From Chalara sp. BL73 (Eukaryota > Ascomycota > Leotiomycetes > Helotiales), in assembly GCA_918026815.1 (NCBI GenBank), contig CAKJVC010000049.1:62001-126000 (forward strand): DNA of 64,000 bases, given 5' to 3'. The translations under genes and the position numbers were made by a program. Positions within the stretch are counted from its first letter, which is position 1; the number at the start of each line of letters is the position of its first letter. Positions 23,413-33,522 of this stretch are shown here, piece by piece. A model generated the notes under the pieces. The model was given only the letters and a program-made list of their open reading frames with translations. It made no database searches and was not told the origin of the DNA.

Positions 23413-24726
23413 GGCGATTGAGTAGGGCGGTGTTTTTTTTTTCGGACTTGGTATTGACAATCTCTTAAAATTATATAGAATTGGAGAAGTAGAGAAAACA
23501 CAAAGATGGGACACCCGCACAGCTTAGATAGGTGTGTTGATTGTCTACCTAGAAATGGGTGATACAAGCTTCCTGATAAGAGATAGTCCCACTTACAAAT
23601 CACGGAGCTCGGAGTCGGGCAAGACGTCAGTTAAGAAAGGAAAGGTGCAAAGTGGAAACGAGCCGTTGCTGAGTCAGACACTCCATGGATAGCCAATAGC
23701 AGGCCATGAATATCGCAGAATTTCCTTGTTGCATGTCGCCAGAAATTGAGAATAAAATCGAAATGGGAAAATATGCACACACCTTCGAAATAAGCGGGCC
23801 GCCTCATACCAACGCCGAGGCTACTTTCCCCATTGTCAACGTAGCTGTAGGCACCCTCCTCTTTGGAACCCAGTATACTTTAGATTATTACAGCAGGATT
23901 CGAAATCCGCTTCACAGTTTTGCGAACTCGGTTTCTTACTGCATATCATTTCATATCTTGCACGTGCACATTTGACGGGAATAGTGGGTCAACGCTTCAC
24001 CAGCAGTCTGCGCCGCAGCTATTCGTCTGCCAGCTATTGATTCTAATGTACTTTTTTACTTAGCGTACTTTATTACGTTCAAAGACTCACTTTCATTCAT
24101 CTAGTTTATTGGTCCTGGAGAACAAGAACAATATAGCTATCTTTATAGCTGGCCCCGTGGATCACCAATCTTTGAGCTACTTTGTAAAAAGACATGATTC
24201 TCAAGAAAGCTGTTTGAAGTATTTGATATTTCTTGGAAACTAAAGTTCCTATATTTAAGCTGTTTGTGGAACAGCTATCTAAGCTAAGACCAAGATAGGA
24301 TCCTTTTGGTTATAAAGAACTCGCCTAACCAGAAGTCTAGCGAAGCATTCAATATTCTCTACCAAAGTGTCAAGTCCTCAAGAGTCTTGTCAAAGATCTT
24401 TCAAATCTCAGCTCGAATATACTCTAACTAATCGAGCAAAAATCAGATTCTAAAAGATGTAAAAAAGGCATACTCAATGAGATTGAAAAGAGCGTTTGTG
24501 TATCTACCCTTTGAAAGCTCCTATTTCTATAGATAGTTGAAACACATGTTGCAACACTGCGAGATTTGGCGCCATTCTGGGGAGTAAACTACAATCATCT
24601 TCATCAGAAGTAAAGGACAGCTGGCATTTCCTGAGGTCTGTGTGCCAGAATCTTTGGTCTCGGCCAGAAGGTCAGGCGATGCATTATGAATCAGCCCTAA
24701 AAATGCAGATACACTACTGTGATATA
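23413..24726. other. AT-rich intergenic, possible decayed repeat
   Basis: No credible gene. The stretch 24000-24540 is AT-rich and crowded with stop codons in all frames. This resembles DNA altered by repeat-induced point mutation, but I see no terminal repeats or transposase remnant. Confidence 0.4.
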
Positions 24727-25626
24727 TCATTTGCTCAGTTTCCCTCCAAAATTAATTCCACTGACTCCACCATTAACAGTCCCAGCTTGAAAGCCCGAAT
24801 TATGATCGCCGAACGTCACTGTGATTAAAGAGCTTTGGTTTGCTGCGGCTTTCGCAACTGCCTCTTCCTGCGACTTGGACAGCAACTTATTCAGCAGCTT
24901 CTGTGACGCCTTCACCGCCTTAAGTTCTTCTTCAGTTTGCCGCAATGCCTCAGTTTTGCCTACCCCAGATCCAGCCGCTTCGTCAACATCGTTGCTAAAG
25001 TTCGACCCTTTCAGCTTGTTCTCTAATACGACGAGCTGCTTATTAGCTGCAGCAATAGCGCCATCGATCTCATCCCGCTTTCTAGATATCGTCTTCTTAA
25101 TTTCTTCTGTAATATGGCTATGGCGAACGGAGCTGTATCTATAAGGTAAGGTTAGCTCATCTTCCGCACCGAGCGATCAAACTAGAGTGGCTTACAAGGT
25201 CGCTATGCTGACGACGGAATTAATAGTGAGCTTGCAGTTTGAAAGCTGTTCTGACATAGCCTTGATTTGCCCCTGCTTGAAGAATCCCACATTTGCTCGA
25301 TCCTGCCATGCTAATTCTCCATCCTCTGAGTGTCTAGTCCATTGCTGGAGGTCGGCTCTAAAAAGATCGCATGCTCGTTTGCAGCTGCTAATCATCGTCT
25401 TTGACTGCTCAGTAACATCTGCGCCGAGTAACTTCCATTCTCTATCCTCCACACTCTGGATCAGTTTGAGCGCTGTGTCGACAGAGTGCACATCTTCTAC
25501 TAGGCGCTTCACGGTTTTCGGTGCGTTTTTGAGCTGCTCCAGGTCTTCTAGAAGCAGCCGTGTTCCATGCAAGGCTGGCACTGTAATACTGACGACACCG
25601 GCCGTAATACTAAGAGGATCCGCCAT
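24727..25626 (-). CDS. HeLo-like effector with C-terminal amyloid-type motif
   Basis: Predicted cell-death effector of the HET-S/HELLP kind. Exon 1 is 25626-25196, exon 2 is 25138-24727, with a 56 nt intron; 280 residues. The N-terminus MADPLSITAGVVSITVPALH and the following helices match the fungal HeLo-like/STAND N-terminal domain (Pfam Helo_like_N style), roughly residues 1-140. A charged, helical linker follows (EEELKAVKASQKLLNKLL). Near the C-terminus lies a Gly/Asn-rich motif, FGDHNSGFQAGTVNGGVSG. The same motif begins the divergent NLR 187 bp away. By analogy with HET-S/NWD2 and HELLP/PNT1 pairs, the NLR would template amyloid folding of this motif and release the membrane-active domain. 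The motif resembles the sigma/Ses_B type from memory. The frame is intact. Confidence 0.82.
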
Positions 25627-25812
25627 TTGTATTGTTGATTAAAGAAGCTAGGCTATATGTAAATAAAAGATAAAATCTTGTGCTAAGACTTTGTAGGCGC
25701 CATTTAGTCTGAGGACTGATTGGAGGTAACTGCAGTTGCGGCTGAAGGATGGCAAACAAGGCCGCCAAACTCGACTGCTGTTGGCACTTCGTCGCAACAC
25801 CACTCTACTACA
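25627..25812. promoter_or_regulatory. shared divergent promoter of effector and NLR
   Basis: The 186 bp between the two start codons must serve both genes, so co-regulation is likely. No motif is claimed. Confidence 0.55.
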
Positions 25813-28071
25813 ATGGCGTCCGCGATATCTTTTGGCAACCGCAACTCCGGCTTCCAGGCCGGGATCATCAACGGTCCAGTCAATACCGAGATTCATCACC
25901 ATGCTCCTCCTGGTAAGTTGCGAAGGTTACAAGCTTCCCGGCACTAACGACAGCCGAACCCCAGAATGACTAGAAACTCCACCGAACTCGACGATCATTA
26001 TACCCTTCAGTCGGGACACAGGCTTTGTGGAGCGAGGGGAGGTACTTGATAACATACATCAGAAATGCAGGGTCGCGGACCCCGCTCGTCGGCCTAGGTG
26101 GTGTCGGGTAAACACAACGGCCTCTGCAAAATACAGATGGCTAACGGTGGCAAAGCAAGTCGCAACTCGCTATCGAATACGCGTACCGAACCCGAGATCG
26201 ATCACCGAAAAAGTGGGTTTTCTGGGTCCATGCAAGTAACGCGGCCCGGTTTAAGCAGGGATTTTGAGATATCGCAAACTACGTCAAGATCCCGGGGTGG
26301 CAGAATCCAACGGCCGATACATTCCAGCTTGTGCACGACTGGCTGCGCGATGATAGGAAAGGAGAGTGGGTTCTTATACTTGACAATGTGGATGATTCTA
26401 GCTTCCTCGTCGAGGCTCGAAATACCAATCAGGCTAGGCAAACAAACAGCATGGATATCGGGTACTTAAGACCACTCCTGTCATACCTTCCACAGTGCCC
26501 GAACGGATCGATCCTGATAACAACTCGGAGCAAAAACACAGCGCTGAAGTTGGTTGAGCAGAGAAACATCATCGCAATCGAAACAATGAGTAGGGCAGAT
26601 GCGTTGTCACTTTTGAAGAACAAGCTAGGAGGGTATGAAAATGATGATGACGCTGCCGAGCTCATCGCAGCGCTAGAGTTCATGCCTCTAGCAGTCGTTC
26701 AGGCAGCCGCAAATATATCCCAGAGAGCGCCGCGGTATTCCGTGCGAGAGTATCTTCATGACTTTCGCAAGAGCGATCGCAAGAGAACGAGTCTCCTTAA
26801 CTGCGAAGGCGGACAGCTCCGTCGAGATCAGGAGGCGAAGAACTCTTATCATTGTTACGTGGCAAATATCATTCAATTATATCCGTGAGATCAGCCCATC
26901 AGCTGCTGATCTGCTGTCCCTTATGAGTTTTTTTGACCGGTAAGGAATTCCCGAGGTACTACTTCGACGTGAAAGCGAGCAGCAAAACTCACGGCAAGGC
27001 CAGAAAGCGAGCAACGATGACAATCATGTTAATAGCGGTGCTAATTATAGTGACGACGATGAAAACAACACATCACAGTCTAGCATGAGTGACGCGTTTG
27101 AAGAAGATGTCCTAACTTTACGAAATTACTCATTCGTCTCTATCAATGCGAAGGATGAAACCTTCGAAATGTATGGACTAGTGTAGCTAGCTACGCGGAA
27201 ATGGCTTGAAGCTTACGGGCAGCAAGAGAAGTGGAAACAGCATTTTATCAGGAAACTTTCTACAGCGCTTCCAACGGGAGAGTACGAGAATTGGGCAGCG
27301 TGTCAAGCGCTTTTCCCACACGTGCAATCAGCGGCAGCTCAGAAGCCAGAGGTACAAGACTCATTAACAGATTGGGCTTCAATACTGTACAAGGCAGCAT
27401 GGTACGCATGGAGAATAGGGTTTGGGGCAGAGGCGGAGAACATGTCGGTTGAGGCAATGAAAGTTAGAAAGAGGATTCTCGGTCGAGAGCACAATGATAC
27501 ACTAGATAGTATGGCAATGGTAGGCTTGGCGTATAGACTTAGGGGCCGATGGGATGCGGCCGAAGAACTGTTTGTACAAGTGATAGAAACAAGCAAAATG
27601 AAGCTTGGGGTGGACCACCCAGACACTCTAAGGAGCATGGCTAACTTAGCACTAACGTTTGGGAATCAAGGCCGATGGGACGCGGCCGAAAAGCTGGAGG
27701 TGCAAGTAATGGAGACTCTCAAAAAGAAACTTGGAGTGGACCATCCAAACACTCTGACTAGCATGAACAACCTAGCATCAACTTTTGGGAATCAAGGCCG
27801 ATGGGATGCGGCTGAAGAGCTAGAGGTGCAAGTGATAGAAGCTCGCAAAAAGAAGCTTGGAGTGGACCATCCACACACGCTGACTAGCATGAACAATCTT
27901 GCATTTACATGGAGAGGAACTGGCAAAGAAGTCGAAGCTGTGATGCTTATGGAGGAATGCGTTCAATCACGGAAACGTGTTTTGGGACTTAATCATCCAG
28001 ATACCTTATCATCTTGCACAGCTTTAACTGAATGGAAGGTCCAGCAAGAAGACATTATAATGACAGTCTGA
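25813..28071 (+). pseudogene. decayed NLR: amyloid motif, NB-ARC, TPR repeats
   Basis: STAND receptor that would pair with the neighbouring effector. Exon 1 starts at 25813 (MASAISFGNRNSGFQAGIIN) and carries the shared motif. After an intron ending at 25973 comes TPPNSTIIIPFSRDTGFVERGE. The NB-ARC P-loop GLGGVG|KSQLAIEYAYR is split by a 48 nt intron (26108-26155). Walker B is WVLILDNVDD, followed by GSILITTRSKN and MPLAVVQAAANIS. The C-terminal part (27470-28060) holds TPR repeats of the LGVDHPDTL...RWDAAEELEVQV type. Breaks: frameshifts near 26068 and near 26845, TGA at 26265, TAA at 26941 and TAG at 27184. TAA and TAG fit C-to-T changes of glutamine codons. The gene cannot give a full-length receptor as it stands. 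Confidence 0.83.
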
Positions 28072-29214
28072 AGGACTATGGCTAAAATGCATCACCAACG
28101 GGTGACAGAATTAGCAATTCTGAAATGGGTTATGTGACTAGGTCATGAAACGTGATTTTTTAATCAGATCGAGCCCTCAAGGTTCTTACGCGACACCAAC
28201 CTCCTGACTCCTCACCCAGTATTCTAAGTACAATATGCATGCTTACAGTCACTATTATTGGGCTGAGTGCTATTCGTGACAGGTGGCTGTGTTTAAGATG
28301 TTCTGATTACTGCATCTCTTACTCTTCACTAGATCAATGCCAAATTAACATATTTCATGCTTGTTACAGCGCAGTCGAGACTCTTCTTCCACAACTTTCT
28401 CTTTTCCCTTTTGCTGTGATCCTTGTTGCTGTATTATGATTCGAAAGAAACACAATTTCTGAGGCCAGCTGCCATCTTCTGTCAGCCACCAGTGGATAGA
28501 TCAGTCTGATTAGCCGGGCGTAAAAGATTTAATTATAATAAACATCAGTACTAATAGTATACGAAGCGAGTTCTGTGCAATAGCTATAGTACGGCGGGGG
28601 AGTGCTGGTCATCAGTATTGTAGTTGTAACGGCGGGCAAAGGGTCCAGTTCCTGGCTTAGCGTCTTTCCTCCGCCCCTATCAAAGCATTTGACCTACCTG
28701 TCACGTCTAAGCTCTTAGTGCAAGGGTAGAAAACTAGCTAACTATATTAACAATAGCATGGTAAGAAAAGTAGGGCTATGGCTGAGCAACTAAGCCTGCA
28801 AACCTGTGAAGCCGGTTTCGAATTCTACTGTATTACATGTGGGATTGTGCATCAAAAAGTCGATTAAAAATGCCTTTCTCAAGAACAAAGCCGCAGTGCT
28901 AGAAACTCCAATGTAGTCATAACGACTTTGCACCCAAGCTACGCAATGCCGTAGCCCACTGTAAACAAACTTTCACTTTCTATCCCCTTTTAAGCCACTT
29001 CTTATGCATCATTTAGTCGTTCCCCTCCGGTCATGCTCACATGTATCAGGTACATCCCCAACCAACCCCCAGACTCACTTAATGAAAAGGGGGGCCGCCT
29101 TTGTGCCTTGCCCCTTCGCCAACCGTTTGAATGGCCCTGATCTAGAGGAACACAGTAACGCCCTATACATATCCATTTTAACAAATAAATTTTCAATAAA
29201 TCAAAGTAAAACCA
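28072..29214. other. AT-rich intergenic, no gene seen
   Basis: No gene-like frame. A stretch at about 28768-28832 has tRNA-like words but does not fold as a tRNA. The composition suggests decayed repeat DNA, unproven. Confidence 0.4.
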
Positions 29215-29301
29215 TCTTCGATGGCGAAATGGTCACCGCGCCTGGCTGTTATGGCTTCCCCTATTACCAGGAGATTCTCAGTTCAAGTCTGAGTCGAAGA
29301 G
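29215..29301 (+). tRNA. tRNA-Asn (anticodon GTT) with a 14-nt intron
   Basis: The acceptor stem TCTTCGA pairs fully with TCGAAGA, discriminator G. The D-arm region contains TGGCGAAATGG, which fits the pol III A box. The anticodon stem CCTGG/CCAGG is perfect. The 21-nt loop reduces to CTGTTAA, the usual Asn loop, if 14 nt after position 37 are removed. The T-arm CTCAG-TTCAAGT-CTGAG is perfect and is also the B box. A run of nine T near 29309-29317 is a good pol III terminator. Mature length is 73 nt. The U1-A72 pair is unusual for tRNA-Asn, so the identity deserves a check. Confidence 0.8.
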
Positions 29302-29308
29302 TTCCATT

Positions 29309-29317
29309 CTTTTTTTT
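29309..29317 (+). terminator. pol III terminator (T run)
   Basis: A run of nine T starts about 8 nt after the tRNA 3' end, as expected for RNA polymerase III termination. Confidence 0.7.
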
Positions 29318-29857
29318 TGGGCTTGCGTTTCTTTCCATTTTTATTTAGGATCTCCCTTTTCTTTCTTTCTTTTTTTTTTTAGCCTGGAATTTTTGCCAAT
29401 AATTCTGCGACGTTTCGTTAGGAGGATAAAAAAGAGGGAGGGAAAAGAGAACTGATGAATTTTGGCTGGGTTTAGTTGTCCCTCCGAGTTAGCTCAACGC
29501 GAGATATGCTTAATTGCCATAGCGCTAAAGTTCTTGGTGTATACAATCAGCAAGAGTCAATAGCTTGTTTCTACTACGTACTGGAAGGCAAGGCTCAAGG
29601 TTTCACATAATATCAGCAAACAACAGTGGGGTTTAGGAAATAGAAATGTGTAGAAATCTAGTTTCACGTCGCGGCACTCCGGAAGCTGGGGAAACATCTG
29701 GAAAAGTCCTTGTGTATAGCTTATGTGGTATCAATGCTTCCTCAGCTCAACACATACTCCGAGTACGTTTGCATACGACACGCTAAAAGCACCAAGCAAG
29801 CCCATCGCCAAATTCAGCCCTTATACTCCAGCACTAATTATTTTGTCTGCTGCCAAT
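29318..29857. other. intergenic with poly-T tracts
   Basis: T-rich tracts (29330-29385), then ordinary sequence. It should include the 3' UTR of SGT1. No gene seen. Confidence 0.45.
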
Positions 29858-31030
29858 TTACTCGTCCCATTTTTTTGCGATCAAGCCCTCTGGTGGCTCT
29901 GTCTTCACGGTTTGCTTGCTGACGCTACTCCAATCGGTACTCAATGCCGTGCCATTGCTCTCTTGGTAGCTCTTAATCATCGCCCGCTTTGTATCTGGAT
30001 CAGCACCGGCATACAGCTGCTTGAACCAATTGTCAGGATCATCTGGCTGCTCTTTATCGTCTACCTCGTTCGCCATACTCTCCCAGTTCTTTGGTCCGCT
30101 CTTGCTTGAGGTTGGATATGCAGGTGGCTTGTCTTGTACAGTGGCGCTTTCGGTGGTAGGGCGAGAAATTGCAGCCTCATTTGCTGTATCCGTGATTGCC
30201 TCAGTGCCTTCTGGACCCGTCCATTTTACGCCAGCTTGTGCTTTGGTAAGATTGATCTCGATCTTGTGTGGGGTTATTCGGAATGAACTAGTAGCCGGCA
30301 CAATTCTTTGGAAGAGAGGGTCAATCGTGTAGTCGTAGGTGTCGGCTGCTGATGTTGGGAAACGGACTTCGAGACTGCCTTCTTTAATTATAACTTCTGC
30401 TGTATCCTTAGGGACATTCTTTGCAAAGATCGTGATTGTGACATTTGTTTGGGTCTGGAAAAACTCGGTTCGAATCTTCTCCTTCTGTGTTGTTTGTGTT
30501 TGTGGTGCAGATGGTGCTGGGTCTGGCTCGACATTCTCCTCATTCGCACCACTGCTGCCACTCGAACTCTCACCCACCTTAACCGCAACCTTCTCAGGAA
30601 CCTCCTTGACTGAAGTCTTCACAGCTGATCCCTCGGGGTCACTCTTCTCCGCCGCCTCATAGTCAGCCTTCACCTTTGACATCCAGATCGTAACCCCTTT
30701 CTCCTTTTCGTTCAGCTTCAATGCCCAATTTAAGCACAATCGGGCATCGCCAAAGCGTTTCAATCCGTGCAAAGCTAGTGCTCTGCGGAGCTGAGCAGTA
30801 GCCATGGCATCTCGCTTTCCTCTATGCTGTCCAGCATGGTAGGCACTCTCTGCATCGGCGAGGGCAAGCTCGTGCTTTCCAAGACGTTGGTAAGATGTGC
30901 TGCGTTCGAGTAGCCATAGTGGGTTTGGATTAGAAAGGTTGGTTCTGATGGCAGCCGTGAATTGCTCGATTGCAGCGTTATAATCCTTTGCTAGGATAGC
31001 TTTCTTGCCTAGATCTGCTTGTGTAGCCAT
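29858..31030 (-). CDS. SGT1: SGT1 co-chaperone (TPR-CS-SGS)
   Basis: HSP90 co-chaperone linking SKP1/SCF and kinetochore assembly; in plants and animals it also stabilises NLRs. Single exon, 390 residues. TPR domain about residues 1-115 (AIRTNLSNPNPLWLLERSTS, LALADAESAYHAG), then an acidic Ser-rich linker. CS domain about 186-280 (IRTEFFQTQTNVTITIFAKN, VRFPTSAADTYDYTIDPLF, SSFRITPHKIEINLTKA). SGS domain at the C-terminus (PKNWESMANEVDD, DDPDNWFKQLYAGADPDTKR, and the ending TDWSSVS...PPEG...KKWDE). The start at 31030 (MATQADLGKKAILAKDYN) is typical. Intact. Confidence 0.96.
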   Translation of the reverse strand: MATQADLGKKAILAKDYNAAIEQFTAAIRTNLSNPNPLWLLERSTSYQRLGKHELALADAESAYHAGQHRGKRDAMATAQLRRALALHGLKRFGDARLCLNWALKLNEKEKGVTIWMSKVKADYEAAEKSDPEGSAVKTSVKEVPEKVAVKVGESSSGSSGANEENVEPDPAPSAPQTQTTQKEKIRTEFFQTQTNVTITIFAKNVPKDTAEVIIKEGSLEVRFPTSAADTYDYTIDPLFQRIVPATSSFRITPHKIEINLTKAQAGVKWTGPEGTEAITDTANEAAISRPTTESATVQDKPPAYPTSSKSGPKNWESMANEVDDKEQPDDPDNWFKQLYAGADPDTKRAMIKSYQESNGTALSTDWSSVSKQTVKTEPPEGLIAKKWDE

Positions 31031-32210
31031 GCTGAGGTTTGTCTGTGTAGTGGAGGTATGAAAGTATTGTAGAATTGCCAGGGTTTTAATCGCACAACAA
31101 CGTGCTGGTTTTATGGTATGGGCTGTTGGTAGACCGGTGACATGCTAAGTCAAACAGCTAAGTTGGTAGCCTAGCCTGATGTGAATGTTCGAGAAGCCCC
31201 TCAGCCTTGTGCAGCCCGCTGGATCCACTCTGAGCGGGGAGCGGGCGTATCAACCGCATCACCCCGCCAAACTCAACATTGTACCTCTATAAAATATTAT
31301 TCCTTCACATTAAATCGCGGATTAATGCCTCGGTCAGCTATTTATGATACAATGCCATTTGTGATATTCACAATAACTACCAAACGCCATTAAGGTTCCA
31401 TGAGGCACAGCGCTCAAATCAAATAGAATATTTACCTGTGACAACACGAGATGTTATGATTCATATATTATGAATTTACCTGCTGGGTTACTTATCCCGA
31501 GTGCTATTCTTGTGTAGAGAAATGGGGAGAGTTTCTTTCTCTCATATAATCTGTAGACTTGTAAAACGGCCTATCATCGTCAAACGAGGATTATATAAAA
31601 GCTCGCTCGAAAATAATTGCAGTCATCGGCACTCTTCTATGAATGTGAACCCCATAGCATTGTAGGCAAAGGAGTGTCTTTCTTGAAACTTTATGAATAT
31701 TTCAGGGCCCATGGTGATACGCTTCAATACCAATTCCAAGACACTTAAAAAAGGCTACGTCTGAGTAATTCAGATACTGAAGCAAAAATAGTGGACATGA
31801 ATTAGTTTATCAGTAATCTGAAGGGCGTGTTGGATATTGCATGAGATACTCAAGCAAACTGCATCCAAATACTGAAAATAAGGATATCTGGAAGACTTGA
31901 AACTGCTGGGGCTGTCTAGTACAATGTTTGAAAATATATAGCGATTTCTCCTTTCCTTTCAGATGATTTACTAAGCTTCTTTCCCTTCCTTCCTTTTCTT
32001 TAGCTACTATGCTCGTGGAAACACATGCTAACCCGGTTCCACGATTGTCGGCCAGTCATTTTTCATCGATCTATCAGCCCTGGATAGAGGGAAAATCTTC
32101 TCCTTCGGTGAACTCCCTAACGTTCTCCATCCCTTATTTCTCACACTCTACGCTGCAAGCACTTATCTGCTCACACTTAGCTTAGATTTCCATTCTGTCG
32201 CCTGTCTATG
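31031..32210. other. intergenic, SGT1 promoter side
   Basis: Upstream region of SGT1, then AT-rich DNA without a gene-like frame. It becomes CT-rich after 31950. Confidence 0.4.
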
Positions 32211-32881
32211 ATGCTTGAGTCGTTATTTTCATACTTTCCTGAGCGCCTGGATCGTGAGCCATTCCCAGACACCCCCTTCCCTTCCATCGTTTTCTAAAAC
32301 CCCTTACCATCACCCTCACATCCGCACGAAGCCTGGGGTTCTCAGATCTCCCAGATCCTTCACCGCGAGATCCCATAGCGAAACCACTTTCTCAGCCTCA
32401 GACAAAGGCGGGTGCCCGCTCTGAGGTCCCCCCTTAAAATTTTCAAGTGAAAATCCGGGAAGCTCTTGAAAGGCTGAGTGCTGAACTGCCCAGCGTCTAT
32501 CCTCCAACACCTGGTGGATAAACTTGGCGTCTGACAGGGTCCATGGGATGTGTTCATGAAGCGATGGGGGACGGCAGCGCTGGAGTATTTATGGCTCGGC
32601 GACATATCTGCCAACTGCGCCTGCTGCGATACGTCCTCCTCCGCCTCTGGAGCTTCTCATCGAGGAGGTTTGAGAGAAGAGAAAGGAGGCGGAAAGCATG
32701 GTTCCTTGCGCTTACGTTGTTTCTTGTAAGTTTGTCCTTTACTACTTCCGCTGCTGCATCGGGGTTCTGGGCAAGGCTTCACATGAGAAAGGTACCTTTA
32801 AGGAGCGTAGACGACCATTGTAAATATTTGGCATCTTGGTTCATATATTTGAGGAGGACGTATATTTCTGTGAAATACTGA
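32211..32881 (+). other. possible hypothetical or decayed gene
   Basis: A CT-rich leader precedes an ATG near 32211 that opens MMLESLFSYFPERLDREPF before a stop. A later frame (32543-32881) is open for 112 residues with a hydrophobic stretch (FLALTLFLVSLSFTTSAAAS). No splice pattern joins them convincingly and I recognise no family. It could be a short secreted or membrane protein gene, a pseudogene, or noncoding. Confidence 0.2.
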
Positions 32882-33522
32882 TAACGATTTAGACGCGATG
32901 ACGTATCTGCTGTTGTCGAATACCTATTGGATAACCTGACAATGTTGCGTTATGATATAAAGGTTGGATTAGATGTATTGTGTTCTTCGAATACTGAATG
33001 CTCCTAGGGAGGTGAATAGAGAGGGAACGAAGAATATGGCTTTCTTGAGGACAGTTCTATGACAATGCTCGCCGGTACTTGAAAATAGTTGGAAGATGAG
33101 GCACTAGACTAACATCTAGGAAAACTGGATAGGTTTGCTGGTCCCTCTCCATTGTGTAAGGTAGCTATCTGATATTTTGCAGCCCCGAATAACTAAGGTA
33201 GCAGGACAAAGCTATCCCACACAACAGCTGTGCATCACTATGTGAAGTGGATAAGTGCTAAAAGGGGCTCAAAGCGAAAGATGCAAATTAAAAAAATTTG
33301 CTAATTTGCATGCTCAATTCAACTATCGAAGGAGCAGCAAACGAAGCAGTTGACCGCGTCGCGGAAGTCAGGGGTACCCCTGACGTGAACTAATAGCATT
33401 CGCTCTAACTGCTAGCCTAGTTTGACAAATTATGTGATTATCATTACGTGTATCGTATCATGTGCCTCGTAATTGTCCGTGGTGAGTATTAAACGTAGAT
33501 TGTGAACGGCCTCAGTAGCACA
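32882..33522. other. intergenic, no gene seen
   Basis: AT-rich region between the doubtful frame and ERG7. It should hold the ERG7 3' UTR near 33480-33522. Confidence 0.4.

Noticed and set aside
26108..26155. 48-bp insertion disrupting the NLR P-loop
   Set aside because: It has GT, a CTAAC branch site and AG, and its removal restores the Gly-Lys-Ser of the P-loop, so it is an intron and not damage.
28768..28832. tRNA-like words (GGCTGAG, TTTCGAAT) in an AT-rich stretch
   Set aside because: The acceptor ends can be paired weakly, but neither the anticodon stem nor the T stem pairs, so it is not called.
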